From IMG/VR virus record IMGVR_UViG_3300044796_000167, positions 1-46,309 of that record: a DNA stretch of 46,309 nucleotides, one strand, 5' to 3'. Below, piece by piece: positions 6,711 through 15,739 of this stretch. The translations under genes were made by a program, and so were the position numbers. The notes beneath the pieces are model-generated. The model had not been told where the DNA came from. It ran no database searches and saw only the letters and a program-made list of their open reading frames with translations. This DNA is from a virus. Position 1 is the stretch's first letter. Each line of letters starts with the position of its first letter.

Positions 6711-8679
6711 TAGGGCTGGCGGAGCCGAAGAAAACGGCTCCAGGGATGACGACGCATTTGACGTTGGCTCCGGCGAGCCACACGGACTTGTTCTTTTCGG
6801 CCCCTGCGATGCGGGACAGGCTCGAAGCCCAGCCCTGGGACCAGCGGGTGCCCTTATAGACGACATTCTCAAGCTCGGTATGCCGGGAAGCGATTGCCAC
6901 GTCCTTTGATCCTACACGGATTCCATGGCGCTGCAAGGAGTTTGAAATGAGGGCATCCCCTCGCGCGTCCTTGATGGCCTCGCTGACCGAATAATCGTAG
7001 CGGGAGCCATCTCGCTCAACCACAATCTTTTTAGTTAATAGGTGATTCAGGCACTCCTCGTGATCCGCAACCTTCGCTTCATCCTTCTCATCCACGAGCT
7101 GGACGTGCGCCGCGATCTGTTCCGCCTGGGCATCGGTTAAGGGCTCGTCCTGGAGCAAGATCGAGTAACCGGCCAAGAGCATGCCGTACTGATCGCCGAA
7201 TCGTTGAGACACACGAGCCGCGAGCGCGACCTTGATCTTGCGGTAGTTGGCTAGGAGGATCGGCACCATGCTGATTGTGCGCGCAAAGAGGCGCTCGGAG
7301 TAGTCGGCGTCGATCTGGGTCAGGAGGCCCGAGAGACGCTTCCAGTGCTCGGGGTCGTTGCCGTGGGGCTCAAGCTCCAGGATCGCGAACCGTGACCTGT
7401 CAGCGTCGTTCTGGAGCTTCGTGCGGATCGAGGAGACGATGGCGCTACAGCGCACCTGATAGGCCGTGGCGTTCCCGCCGCTTGAGCCCTTGATAATCAT
7501 GGCCGACGAGTCGGACCAGGCTGCCCTGAGCAGCTCGATGACCGCAGCGACGTTCTCGCTCGACTTCTGGCCGGTCGTCTCGAACTCGTCAAAGACTACG
7601 GGGATCGCGTCGGCTTTGATGCTCTGCCTGATTCCAGCTTCAGAAGTCGCGCCCTGCACATAGAGGGAGGAGTCGCCCAGGATCGGCTGGATAAGTTTTT
7701 CGAGCAAGGTTGTCTTGCCTGTCGAAGCTCCACCTGTGAGCCAGACGTGAGGTCGGATAGGCAGAGCGCCACACACTCGCGAGACGACGAGGGCTCCGGC
7801 CATGAGGAAGGAGTAATCGGACTTGAGCCACTTGAACGAGGAGCAAGCATCGACGAGAACGTCACACTCGCTAGAGCTAAGAGCGCGCTCGTGAAGAGAG
7901 GACAGATTGCTCCCCAGAGTATAGAAGTATCTCGACTTAAACTCGCCAAGAGTAACCCGCTCGCCGTCAACGACGAGATGGTCGCCCATGTTGACCACGA
8001 TACGAGAGTCGTCACTCCAGACTCCTGCTCCCCGTACTCGACGAGGCTGGAAGATTCCGCGTTCACGTGCTTGAGCCATGAGATTGCTTTTTGCTTCGAT
8101 CCAGTCAACACGCGACGCTCCTCCGCCTGGAAACAGGCTTTCCCAATACGAGATGGGCATGAGGCCCAGCATGTCCGCATCGGTAAACTTACTGATACCC
8201 ACGATCTGCTGATTGCTCGACGTGGTGAAGAAGTATTCCTTCTCCTTGAATCCGAGCGCGTACACGTAGGCATGCGGATCAATCGTCCGCATCTCGTCGG
8301 GTTCATTCTCATTATTGCCGAGAAGCTGACCAAGATCCATCTTGATCGCCTTCTCGACTTCGTTGTACATCTCATTGCGATCACGAACCTCAACCTTGTT
8401 CGCAAGCTTGACGTTGCGTTTGATCGTAGCCTTATCCGCAGCCTTGGGTTGAATGAGCGTGCAGTACTCAGTTGCACGGATCGACTTGCTCCAGTCGGCG
8501 TACACGAGAACGAAGTACTCTTCTCCCGTGCCCACGCAGAAGTTTCTGAAGGCCATGTACCACGCAAGGTTACGACCATCGTCGTCTTGCGTGGATGGGA
8601 ACCGATGCGACTTACCGTCTGGTACGACGGTGTCGATCTTGAAGCCTTCAGAAACGAGTTTGGAGACTAAGCGTTCCAC
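6706..8679 (-). CDS. DNA primase/helicase-like AAA+ ATPase
   Basis: 657 aa, GTG start (a stop codon lies in frame just upstream). The C-terminal half has Walker A GGASTGKTT (residues 316-324), Walker B IPVVFDEFE (359-367), then a sensor-like IVSSIR and an arginine-rich RSRF segment, consistent with a phage/plasmid SF3- or DUF927-like replicative helicase. The N-terminal 300 residues could be a divergent primase or DNA-binding domain; I see no clear catalytic triad. It is the last gene of the replication operon, next to the iteron-like region, where it may act on an origin. Confidence 0.75.
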   Translation of the reverse strand: MERLVSKLVSEGFKIDTVVPDGKSHRFPSTQDDDGRNLAWYMAFRNFCVGTGEEYFVLVYADWSKSIRATEYCTLIQPKAADKATIKRNVKLANKVEVRDRNEMYNEVEKAIKMDLGQLLGNNENEPDEMRTIDPHAYVYALGFKEKEYFFTTSSNQQIVGISKFTDADMLGLMPISYWESLFPGGGASRVDWIEAKSNLMAQARERGIFQPRRVRGAGVWSDDSRIVVNMGDHLVVDGERVTLGEFKSRYFYTLGSNLSSLHERALSSSECDVLVDACSSFKWLKSDYSFLMAGALVVSRVCGALPIRPHVWLTGGASTGKTTLLEKLIQPILGDSSLYVQGATSEAGIRQSIKADAIPVVFDEFETTGQKSSENVAAVIELLRAAWSDSSAMIIKGSSGGNATAYQVRCSAIVSSIRTKLQNDADRSRFAILELEPHGNDPEHWKRLSGLLTQIDADYSERLFARTISMVPILLANYRKIKVALAARVSQRFGDQYGMLLAGYSILLQDEPLTDAQAEQIAAHVQLVDEKDEAKVADHEECLNHLLTKKIVVERDGSRYDYSVSEAIKDARGDALISNSLQRHGIRVGSKDVAIASRHTELENVVYKGTRWSQGWASSLSRIAGAEKNKSVWLAGANVKCVVIPGAVFFGSASPT

Positions 8680-8686
8680 GTTGCCG

Positions 8687-10150
8687 TTACGCCAAGATCA
8701 AGAGATTTTTAGGCCGCGTGACTGCGACGTAATAGACGAACGTGTCCTGCATCAGCTTCTCGCCGCAGCCAGAGATCATCACGCGATCAAACTCCATGCC
8801 CTTCGTCTTATGGATCGTCGAGATGCGGAGCCCGTCCACTTCACGCTGCAAAGTGTTCTGAAGCGTGTTCATGCTCTTAGGATCGAGGTTAACGATCCAC
8901 CGGGCATCGTCCTCGATCTCCTTGAGCGCGTCTTCGTCTTCACGGTAACGCTTGGTGCTCACGAGCTTGGCCCAGGCTTCGCTTGCGAACATATCCGCCT
9001 CAGTCTGGCGCATCGACCAATGCTCCTTGGCGATCTTGATGTGCTTCTCGTTCCAGAACTGACCCTTGCCGATCAGATAGACAGGAATGCCCTTCTGGGC
9101 CAGCTCAAGCTGCCAGCGAGCGCACTCGCGGTTCGAGCGGCAGAGGATGGCGACCTGGGAGAAGTTGGGGCCAGCGCCTTTCATCAGCTCATCGAGCACA
9201 TTGGATTCTTTGGGGTCAACGATACGCACGGGATCGTCGCCTTCACCACGAACGCCGGTCATACCGACCGCGCAGATCTTCTCAGCGAACTGGAGAATGG
9301 GCTCGACCGACCGGAAGTTCTGGGTCAGAGGCAGGATCTGCGCCTGTGGATAGGCCGCAGACATCGCAGAGAAAGCGTCGCTGAGAGCCCCGCGCCATCC
9401 GTAGATCCGCTGGTTCGGATCGCCCACGACCGCGAAGGAGCCGGAAGCCTTCTCCGCGAGTGCGCATCCGATATCGAACTGGAAGCGGTCCACGTCCTGG
9501 TACTCGTCGATCATGATATGCGTACCGGCGCGCTTGATCGAGTGGCGGTGCTCGGCAACGAGTCTGACCATCGAGTCGAACGTCACTCGGTTCGTGTGGA
9601 TCAGGTACGCGCGGGTCTTGAGAAGTGCCTTAGCCGAGATCGTCTCCTGCGAGTCCACCATGTGAAACTGGTCGGAACAACCACCTTCACAGGGAATCGT
9701 GATGTCATGAATTGGCATCGAGTTTGCTACCTGATCGCGCAGCTCGTGGTCATAGACCGCGTGCTCGCAGTAGTTGATGAAGTCTTCATCCCAGGGTGAC
9801 TCATCCCAGCCCTTGGCGTCGAGCGAGTTCGCCCGGCACATCAGACGAAAGAGGCCGTCATCCGAGAGTGAGGGTTTACCATCGTAACCGAACAGACCAG
9901 GGTTGCCCATGACCTCGCGAAAGCAAAAGGAGTGGAACGTGCGCACGTCAGCGCCCGGGACGGTGCCCATGCGCGAGGCGAACTCTTCTGCGGCCTTCTT
10001 GTTGAAGGCCAGCACGAGCTTGGTTTCGTTGACTGGCAAAGCTTTGCAGCGATTGACCAGAGTCGAGGTCTTACCCGATCCAGGACACGCCTGTACGATG
10101 ATCGTACCTTGGTGCGCGTCGATCACGAGTTGCTGTTGATGGGTAGGCAT
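8687..10150 (-). CDS. UvrD/Rep-family superfamily 1 DNA helicase
   Basis: 487 aa. Motif I ACPGSGKTST (21-30); motif II IMIDEYQDVD; motif III VVGDPNQRIYGWRGA; motif IV LTQNFRS; motif V/VI region STIHKTKGMEFDRV and YVAVTRPK near the C-terminus. It is a 3'-5' ATP-driven helicase, shorter than host UvrD (about 720 aa), so accessory subdomains are reduced. It may help replication or recombination together with the SF2 helicase and nuclease upstream. Confidence 0.9.
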   Translation of the reverse strand: MPTHQQQLVIDAHQGTIIVQACPGSGKTSTLVNRCKALPVNETKLVLAFNKKAAEEFASRMGTVPGADVRTFHSFCFREVMGNPGLFGYDGKPSLSDDGLFRLMCRANSLDAKGWDESPWDEDFINYCEHAVYDHELRDQVANSMPIHDITIPCEGGCSDQFHMVDSQETISAKALLKTRAYLIHTNRVTFDSMVRLVAEHRHSIKRAGTHIMIDEYQDVDRFQFDIGCALAEKASGSFAVVGDPNQRIYGWRGALSDAFSAMSAAYPQAQILPLTQNFRSVEPILQFAEKICAVGMTGVRGEGDDPVRIVDPKESNVLDELMKGAGPNFSQVAILCRSNRECARWQLELAQKGIPVYLIGKGQFWNEKHIKIAKEHWSMRQTEADMFASEAWAKLVSTKRYREDEDALKEIEDDARWIVNLDPKSMNTLQNTLQREVDGLRISTIHKTKGMEFDRVMISGCGEKLMQDTFVYYVAVTRPKNLLILA

Positions 10151-10184
10151 TTTTAGCTCCGATGTCGAGTTGATGATTTTAAAG

Positions 10185-10235
10185 ACGGGGTGGCGAGTTC
10201 ATCACGCTCACAGGCTTGCGGCCCTTTCACCCCGT
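10185..10235 (-). terminator. Possible weak terminator or attenuator
   Basis: Arms ACGGGGTG (10185-10192) and CACCCCGT (10228-10235) are perfectly complementary with a 35-nt loop, followed on the minus strand by CTTTAAAATC. The T run is short, so it may be an attenuator or processing site between the VRR-NUC and UvrD-like genes. A nearby TGACC-N4-GGTCA palindrome lies at 10235-10248. Confidence 0.3.
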
Positions 10236-10250
10236 GACCTTACGGTCAAC

Positions 10251-10652
10251 CTAACGAATGTTATTGAACCGTAGTGCATTTTGAATCGGGCGTAAAGCAT
10301 CATCTACCGATCTTGCAAGAATGTAGATGCCCCCGAATTTTTCGATCATTTTTTGATAGACAATTTGCTCTTTTGATGGGCGTCCAGATCCAGTCTTGAC
10401 TTCAATTTCTAGCCTGACGCCGTAGGTGTTTCGCGTCTGATAGAGCCCCCCATCTGGATCGACGAGCTGAGAGACGCGCATGATCCCTCCAATGTCGCCT
10501 TGACCGTTCGGGCCGCCGAAGTGGACCGGATGCTCGGCACCGTAAGGTATCGCCATCCCGTTGACCTGCTTCCAGACGCGCACGTCTGGCATGCCGCCAA
10601 CAGCGATCAGGATCTCGTGGACGAGTCGCTGATGCTCCTGGGTGTTGTTCAT
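10251..10652 (-). CDS. VRR-NUC domain nuclease
   Basis: 133 aa, a stand-alone VRR-NUC domain as in many phages. Visible motifs are an N-terminal glutamate helix (QEHQRLVHEIL), an Asp in GQGDIGGI and the central EIEVKTGSGRPSKEQ with the E-x-K pair of the PD-(D/E)xK fold, then Q and Y in the following helix. Related proteins cut branched DNA such as Holliday junctions. It sits in the replication operon and overlaps the upstream P-loop gene by 4 bp. Confidence 0.9.
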   Translation of the reverse strand: MNNTQEHQRLVHEILIAVGGMPDVRVWKQVNGMAIPYGAEHPVHFGGPNGQGDIGGIMRVSQLVDPDGGLYQTRNTYGVRLEIEVKTGSGRPSKEQIVYQKMIEKFGGIYILARSVDDALRPIQNALRFNNIR

Positions 10653-10885
10653 TCTCTGATCGACCTGGGGAGCGCCGAGAAAGAGAAGAACTGAAACAGC
10701 CTCGACGAGAGAGAGTCGGGCGCGCGATCAATGGCGCTCGTCAGAATCAGCGTATCCTCTCTCGGCGCTTGATCGCCAGGAGTGAAGCCATCGAGAATGT
10801 ACTTCAGTCCGAAGTGTGACCGAATTTTTTCAGCGTTTCGAGTTTTACCGCAACCTTGAGGACCGTACACAATGACACTTTTCAT
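10649..10885 (-). CDS. Small P-loop protein
   Basis: 78 aa. Start ATG overlaps the upstream stop (ATGA). It begins with a beta strand and Walker A (MKSVIVYGPQGCGKT, P-loop at residues 8-15). A possible Walker B-like TLILTSAID follows near residue 45-53. Too short for a full AAA+ or kinase domain; it may be a minimal ATPase or a nucleotide-binding regulator. Not assigned to a family. Confidence 0.7.
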   Translation of the reverse strand: MKSVIVYGPQGCGKTRNAEKIRSHFGLKYILDGFTPGDQAPREDTLILTSAIDRAPDSLSSRLFQFFSFSALPRSIRE

Positions 10886-11181
10886 CCGACTAGTTTCTCC
10901 TTCCAGGGACCACAAAAATGAATCCTGTCCGGCGTCGGCTCAGGACCACCACATTTACCACAGCATCGAGTAACTTCATGCTCCTGCTCGTAAGGAGAGT
11001 TAGCCTTCGGACGGTTCGGAACCTTGGGCCAGTTCTCAGGCTTCTTGAGTGGCACGTCATAGAAGTGGCCCTTCTCAGCTTTCCTAAACTTGCCGCCAGC
11101 GAAGAAGTCGTTCTCGCTCATGATCTTCGCCATGTTTAACCGCATCGCACGCATCATCTCTTCAAAGTCAGGGTTATTCAC
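10882..11181 (-). CDS. Hypothetical protein with C-terminal zinc-finger-like motif
   Basis: 99 aa. GTG start at 11181 has GGAGG 5 nt upstream, inside the end of the helicase gene, and overlaps its stop (GTGAATAA). N-terminal helix NPDFEEMMRAMRLNMAKIM, proline-rich middle, then C-C-x-x-C...H-x-C (CCGKCGG, HFCGPW), likely to bind zinc. A longer upstream frame only shadows the helicase gene. Function unknown. Confidence 0.75.
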   Translation of the reverse strand: MNNPDFEEMMRAMRLNMAKIMSENDFFAGGKFRKAEKGHFYDVPLKKPENWPKVPNRPKANSPYEQEHEVTRCCGKCGGPEPTPDRIHFCGPWKEKLVG

Positions 11182-12604
11182 GCGGACCTCCGAATCCAGA
11201 AAACGGCGACGAGGAGAAGCCCTTAGCAACCGGCTCCTTCGTCTTGATGAACCAAGCGGGCAGATACGGGCGGCATTGGTCGAGCGTGAACTTCTCCAGC
11301 ATCTTGTGGTAGACCCACGCCTGCTTGCGACCCGACTCTGCACGAGCACGTTGCAGGAACTCCATCCATTGCTCGATGGGGTTCTTCGACGTGACCATGA
11401 TCTCCTGGAGCTGCTCTTCAGTCTCTAGGATTTCTTTCTTCTCAGGCGGCGGAGGTGCGGTGCCGCACTCGGGACACTCTTTGCCTCGATAGATCGCGAA
11501 GCACTCCTTACACGTCTTGAACTCTAGCGCACTTGGGTCAGCCTTGATCTTGCCGTCGAGCTTTACCTCGGGCTCCATCGTAGGGAATCCGTGCCGCTTA
11601 ATGTTCCCAGCGTGATCGAGCAGGAGACAAGAATCCTTGCCCGGGAAGAGCCTGGTTCCGCGTCCGGCTTGTTGAATGAACAGGTTAAGTGACTTCGTTG
11701 GGCGAGCCATGACGACAGCACGAACGCAAGGGATATCGACACCACGCCCAAGAATGCCCACATTAAAGACCACCTGGGTCTTCCCGCATTCCAGACGTTT
11801 AATAATCGCTTCACGTTCTTTCTCTTTGGTGTCTGCATCGCAATGCTCCGCTTTGATACCGGCTCCAGTGAACTTGTCAACCAGGAGCTTTGAATGGTGG
11901 ATGTTGACCGCAAACCCGAGTGTAGGCATGCCCGCGCAGAGCTTCGACCAATGGGTCACGATATCACCTGAGAGCTGATTCGCAACCATGCGCTTCTCTA
12001 GCTCGCCGTTATTGAACTCGCCCTTCTGAACCTTGACACCACGGAGATCAGGCTCCGATGGTGCGAAGTAACGAAAGCCGCAAAGGAAGCCGTCGTCGAT
12101 GAGCTGCTGCATCGTGATCGGATGCACGATCTCGTCGGCCAGGTGGGCGAGCCCCCCAGGCAGGTACGGTGTTGCCGTGACTGGCACGATGAACGCTTCC
12201 GGGTACTTCTCGATGAACGCAGCGGCTTCCGTATTCGCTCCGAAGGTGTCGGCTTCGTCGATCACGATCAGATCCGCCTTGGGTAGGATCTCGCGCGCGA
12301 TGAGAGTGTCAATCGAGCAAACCTGCACAGGCAAATGCGGTCTAAAGTTCCAGTGCCCGGCCATGAGCACACCGTGCTCGACCTTCTCGCGCCAGAGTCT
12401 CTGAGATGCCTGGTCTACGAGCTTACGCCCGCGCACGACGATGATGACCCGCTTTCCGCGAGCCACTGCACGCTTAATCATCTCACAGAAAACGACGGTC
12501 TTACCTGCGCCGGTCGCGAGCCAGAGCAGCACCTTTCGCTTGCCCAGCTTGAACTGGTGCATGATGAGTTCGAGGCTTTTGTCCTGGTAGACTCGGAGGC
12601 TCAT
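11174..12604 (-). CDS. DEAD/DEAH superfamily 2 helicase
   Basis: 476 aa. Q-like YQ at residues 6-7, Walker A LATGAGKT (29-36), DEAD box VIDEADTF (D116-E117-A118-D119), SAT-like VTATPY, and motif VI QQAGRGTRLF. Near the C-terminus a four-cysteine knuckle (CKECFAIY...CPEC) probably binds zinc. Similar phage helicases related to UvsW/RecG-like SF2 enzymes remodel branched DNA. It is co-translated with neighbours through 4-8-bp overlaps. Confidence 0.9.
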   Translation of the reverse strand: MSLRVYQDKSLELIMHQFKLGKRKVLLWLATGAGKTVVFCEMIKRAVARGKRVIIVVRGRKLVDQASQRLWREKVEHGVLMAGHWNFRPHLPVQVCSIDTLIAREILPKADLIVIDEADTFGANTEAAAFIEKYPEAFIVPVTATPYLPGGLAHLADEIVHPITMQQLIDDGFLCGFRYFAPSEPDLRGVKVQKGEFNNGELEKRMVANQLSGDIVTHWSKLCAGMPTLGFAVNIHHSKLLVDKFTGAGIKAEHCDADTKEKEREAIIKRLECGKTQVVFNVGILGRGVDIPCVRAVVMARPTKSLNLFIQQAGRGTRLFPGKDSCLLLDHAGNIKRHGFPTMEPEVKLDGKIKADPSALEFKTCKECFAIYRGKECPECGTAPPPPEKKEILETEEQLQEIMVTSKNPIEQWMEFLQRARAESGRKQAWVYHKMLEKFTLDQCRPYLPAWFIKTKEPVAKGFSSSPFSGFGGPRE

Positions 12605-12858
12605 TTCACGGACCTATTTTGCTTGAGTTGACGTTCGGCTAACTTCGCGATCCTTTGCTCTTCGAGCCAGGCGATTGCCTTGTCCGTTACGCGCAGGTAC
12701 TCGGCGGTGGGGTTCTTGTCGATCTCCTGGCCGGGGCGGTAGTTCTTCCAGATCGCGGCGCGAGCGGCTGGAGGCAGGAGCATCCAATGAGGCTTGCACA
12801 TGAAGAGCGCGGGAGGCACGCGATTGCCGCAGCCTTTGGCGTGACAGAAATGGTTCAC
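12601..12858 (-). CDS. Small zinc-binding-like phage protein
   Basis: 85 aa. Begins MNHFCHAKGCGNRVPPALFMCKPHW, with Cys/His positions that could hold one zinc ion, then a helical half (YLRVTDKAIAWLEEQRIAKLAE). Proteins of this shape are common between phage replication genes; their role is not known. Overlaps both neighbours by 4 bp. Confidence 0.75.
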   Translation of the reverse strand: MNHFCHAKGCGNRVPPALFMCKPHWMLLPPAARAAIWKNYRPGQEIDKNPTAEYLRVTDKAIAWLEEQRIAKLAERQLKQNRSVK

Positions 12859-13091
12859 TTTTTAGCCTTATGCTCTGCGAGCGATTCGCAACGAAGGGGG
12901 CACTTCCATCCGCAGCAGTGAGAGAGCCCAGCCCTTAACCGAGCCCCACGCAGCTCGACCGTGTTCCCGCACTCGCACTTGCACCACCAAGTCGCCTTGG
13001 CTTGTTTGTTGCCGAACACGTAAGAGCCCGCACGTCCAACGACCGTGAGCTTGCCGTACTTGTTGCCTGTCTCGTCTTTAATTGGATACAT
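12855..13091 (-). CDS. Zinc-ribbon-like protein
   Basis: 78 aa from ATG at 13091, which overlaps the HNH gene stop (TAATG). It has WWCKCECGNTVELRG followed by a CCGWKCP knuckle, a pattern of conserved cysteines seen in small phage zinc-ribbon proteins that often accompany HNH genes and may bind DNA. The preceding part (GNKYGKLTVVGRAG) is the usual start of this group. A longer frame upstream is not needed. Confidence 0.75.
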   Translation of the reverse strand: MYPIKDETGNKYGKLTVVGRAGSYVFGNKQAKATWWCKCECGNTVELRGARLRAGLSHCCGWKCPLRCESLAEHKAKK

Positions 13092-13531
13092 TACAGGCAC
13101 GGCTCCTCTGGCTTCTTTTTCCACCCTTTCGAGCGGTGCATGTTTTCTTCTTGCGTGACTTCTTCCAGGTTTGATTTACGACAATCGAGACTCTCATGGT
13201 TCTTGTGGTCGATGACGAATCCTGGTGGGAGCCGATGGGGAGACACTCCAAGGACAAAATGGTGTAGACGGATCTGTTGAGCAGGCCACGAATCTTTTTC
13301 GCTAACAAGTCTTCGCCTTTTCGCATACCACTTGGTCCCCCGTGAATCGAGCGATGCTCGCCATTTGAACTTTGTTGCGCGCTCAAAGTCTTCGAGATCG
13401 ACGAGCGCCCACTTATCTTGAGTCAGTAAAATTGCTGCGAAAAAAATGAGGCCGGGCATTGTGTCAGAGCTACTTAAGACCTTGCGGCGTAAGCTACACT
13501 CGTTCGTGTCCATCCCGGCCTCACTCGTCAC
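13091..13531 (-). CDS. HNH homing-type endonuclease
   Basis: 146 aa with the core LHHFVLG...GFVIDHKNHESLDCRKSNLEEVT (about residues 88-124), the H-N-H/N pattern of phage HNH endonucleases with the NUMOD/AP2-like lead ILLTQDKWALVDLEDFE. It cuts DNA and may be a mobile intruder in the operon. GTG at 13531 follows the upstream stop; ATG at 13513 or a later ATG near residue 25 are alternatives since the first 25 residues look unusual. Confidence 0.85.
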   Translation of the reverse strand: MTSEAGMDTNECSLRRKVLSSSDTMPGLIFFAAILLTQDKWALVDLEDFERATKFKWRASLDSRGTKWYAKRRRLVSEKDSWPAQQIRLHHFVLGVSPHRLPPGFVIDHKNHESLDCRKSNLEEVTQEENMHRSKGWKKKPEEPCL

Positions 13532-13804
13532 TTAAGCGGCGTCCTGCTCGCCCGCTTGAGTGTTTACTGCGGCAGCGCGAGGCTTCTTCTCAGCCTTGGG
13601 CTTGACGGTCTTGGCAGCCTTCTTGACGCCGCTCAAACGGTACGCGGCGATCACGTCGGTTTCCTTGACCTCCTGCTCCTTGTCGCCGTCCACTTCGTAG
13701 CTGACGCCGGTCGAACGCTTGATGACGCCCGTGATGTCGCCGCTGGAAGCGGTGCCGTTGCGCTTGAACTTGATGAACTGGTCGATGCGATATTTAGGTT
13801 TCAT
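13532..13804 (-). CDS. Small basic-tailed protein
   Basis: 90 aa, strong AGGAGG site before ATG. The N-terminal 50 residues look like a small beta barrel (KYRIDQFIKFKRNG, ITGVIKRSTGVSYEV), similar in style to SH3/KOW-like domains. The tail is rich in Lys, Ala and Pro (KKAAKTVKPKAEKKPR) and would bind nucleic acid unspecifically. No family assigned. Confidence 0.75.
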   Translation of the reverse strand: MKPKYRIDQFIKFKRNGTASSGDITGVIKRSTGVSYEVDGDKEQEVKETDVIAAYRLSGVKKAAKTVKPKAEKKPRAAAVNTQAGEQDAA

Positions 13805-13833
13805 GTGAACCTCCTAGTTGCGGGTTGATGATC

Positions 13834-14424
13834 TTACCAGGGGAGCCCGTCAGGGTCCGTCGGGGAAGATGGGTTAGCCGGTTGCGCGGGTTGCGTAGCC
13901 GGAGCTTGTTGTTTCGCAGCGCCGGGCTTCTGACCCGCCGACTGCCTGGCTTCCAAGAACATCGCCTTGAAGCCCAGGGCTCCGAGGTCGTTCTTGAGAG
14001 TCGCGGGTTCGCACGCGGCGAACTGAGATCCGCCGAGCTTGTTGACCCAAGCGATCTTGGGGTACGTCTTCCCCTCGTAGGGCTCAAGCTCGATGACGAT
14101 CTGGACCTCACGGCTCCAGTCGAAAGCCTGCGGATCGGTCAGAACACCATCGGCATCAGCCGTGTCGTTGCCGTTGAATCCGAGCACGTCGTGAAGCGTC
14201 TTCATGACCTTCTTGCAGTGCTCTTTGTTGTCGTGCGGGAACCAGCCGACCCAGGTGCGCAGCTCGACGCCGCCAGGGTAGCCTGGATCAGTCCCGGCAG
14301 CGGGGCGAGCCTCCTGCTTGAATTCGAATTCGATCTCGATGCCGAGCGTGTTCTTGGGACGCACGAAGCGTGCGTGTTTTGCCCTGGCGACCTTAGCTCC
14401 TGCGGTGATGTCTTTGTAACCCAT
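13834..14424 (-). CDS. Putative single-stranded DNA-binding protein
   Basis: 196 aa. A beta-rich core (residues 20-145) is followed by a Gln/Pro/Ala-rich linker and a short tail ending DPDGLPW, resembling the acidic tip with a terminal aromatic or hydrophobic residue that SSB proteins use to recruit partners. It lies two genes downstream of the Sak4-type ATPase; Sak4 annealases are known to work with an SSB. The OB fold cannot be proven from the sequence alone. Alternative: another recombination accessory protein. Confidence 0.5.
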   Translation of the reverse strand: MGYKDITAGAKVARAKHARFVRPKNTLGIEIEFEFKQEARPAAGTDPGYPGGVELRTWVGWFPHDNKEHCKKVMKTLHDVLGFNGNDTADADGVLTDPQAFDWSREVQIVIELEPYEGKTYPKIAWVNKLGGSQFAACEPATLKNDLGALGFKAMFLEARQSAGQKPGAAKQQAPATQPAQPANPSSPTDPDGLPW

Positions 14425-14426
14425 GA

Positions 14427-14819
14427 TTACGTTCCTTCTTTCTGGCCGCGAGCGGCCTGGTCTGTGAGCAGTTTGGCAACGCGTAACCGAATTTGCTCGA
14501 TCTTCGGGGCGTCTACTTCGGAAAGGGCTTTCTGGATGGACTCAGCGATGAGCGGCCTGGTCGTCTTATCTTCGACCTTCATGACCATGAGACAGAGGTC
14601 CCGCTGCATCGACTCTGTGATCTGATCGATACGCTCGTTACACTCCTTGCGGAGAGCTGCGGACAAACGCCGCTCGCGCTCCAGCTCGCTCTGCAATCGG
14701 ACCGACTTGAAAAAATCCCAGCCGGAGATAGCGATCACGGTCACCAGGAACGCAAGCCCTGCGAAAAAGATCCCCAAGAAGATCTGGGCAAAACCTGAGA
14801 AGAAGCTTGTTCCAGTCAT
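14427..14819 (-). CDS. Membrane-anchored coiled-coil protein
   Basis: 130 aa. One hydrophobic segment at residues 6-33 (FFSGFAQIFLGIFFAGLAFL and on), then a helical region rich in Glu/Arg/Leu (RLQSELERERRLSAALRKE). This predicts a single N-terminal membrane anchor with a cytoplasmic or periplasmic coiled coil. Overlaps the Sak4-like gene by 4 bp. An i-spanin would look similar, but the place inside the recombination operon is unusual for lysis. Function unknown. Confidence 0.7.
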   Translation of the reverse strand: MTGTSFFSGFAQIFLGIFFAGLAFLVTVIAISGWDFFKSVRLQSELERERRLSAALRKECNERIDQITESMQRDLCLMVMKVEDKTTRPLIAESIQKALSEVDAPKIEQIRLRVAKLLTDQAARGQKEGT

Positions 14820-15739
14820 GCGGCCCCCTTCGTGATGGTCTTGAGCCCGTTGCGGACGCGGACGAGTTCCGGCACGACGTTTCCGATCTTAGCCAGATGC
14901 GCGTTGATCTTGTCCTTCGTGGCCTGGTCGGCAACCTTGCCCAGCAGCTCGTCGATGTCCTTCTTGACGTTCTCAGGCGTCTCAAGCTCGCCCTTTCCAG
15001 CGGCGGTCATGAACTCGGCGAAGAAGCCCTTTTTGAAGTCCATCTCGTGAGGCAAGCCGTAACGATTCTTTGCTTGGTACGAAGGCCGCTTTTCGGTGAA
15101 GGCGACACGTTCGCCATCGCCGAGTGCGCGAGTCTTCGAGCCCTCTTCTTCTTTCAAGAAGGTCTTGAAGCGCACGAACAAGAGCGCATCGACCCACTCG
15201 CGCCAGAGAGATGAAACCATCTCATGGCACTTGATCTCGAAGGCGTCATAGTCGCTCATCGCCTCGGGGTCTTTCACGGTGCGAACCGTGTAGTGAGCGG
15301 TGATGATGACGTTCATCCCGCGCTTTTCGCGAAGCACGGAAAGCCGCTCGATCAGCTCGCGGTGCATCTTTTCGCTCTCCCGGTAGCCAGCGCCATATCC
15401 GCCGTTCGCTGTGATGATGGAGCGACCCGCTTTGTCGAGGCTCAGGATCTTCGCGTGCGCGGTCTTCTCGATCCAGTCAGCGGAGTCGAGCACGACCGTT
15501 TTGTACGAGTGCGGCCCCGTCGTGAGTTCATCGACGGAGGCGAGAATATCATCCCAGGTGGCGACGTTCGGCATTGCCTTCGCGCCGGGGATATTGTCGA
15601 TTCCGCCCTCGGGCGTAATAAAGATCGGAACGGGAGCTTCCGACCCGAAAGTGCTTTTACCGACACCTTCGATTCCATAGATCATGACCCGAACCGGCTT
15701 GTTCGGATTCGCGGTCTGTACTGCTGCAAGTCGTGACAT
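14816..15739 (-). CDS. Sak4-type RecA-like ATPase (AAA_24)
   Basis: 307 aa. Walker A GIEGVGKST (22-30) and Walker B TVVLDSADW (81-89), then the conserved NVIITAHYTVR strand and E/R-rich middle typical of phage Sak4/AAA_24 proteins. Family members act as single-strand annealing or recombination ATPases and depend on SSB. Good ribosome binding site (AAGGAG, 6 nt upstream). It is the first gene of the leftward replication operon, opposite the YqaJ exonuclease. Confidence 0.85.
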   Translation of the reverse strand: MSRLAAVQTANPNKPVRVMIYGIEGVGKSTFGSEAPVPIFITPEGGIDNIPGAKAMPNVATWDDILASVDELTTGPHSYKTVVLDSADWIEKTAHAKILSLDKAGRSIITANGGYGAGYRESEKMHRELIERLSVLREKRGMNVIITAHYTVRTVKDPEAMSDYDAFEIKCHEMVSSLWREWVDALLFVRFKTFLKEEEGSKTRALGDGERVAFTEKRPSYQAKNRYGLPHEMDFKKGFFAEFMTAAGKGELETPENVKKDIDELLGKVADQATKDKINAHLAKIGNVVPELVRVRNGLKTITKGAA

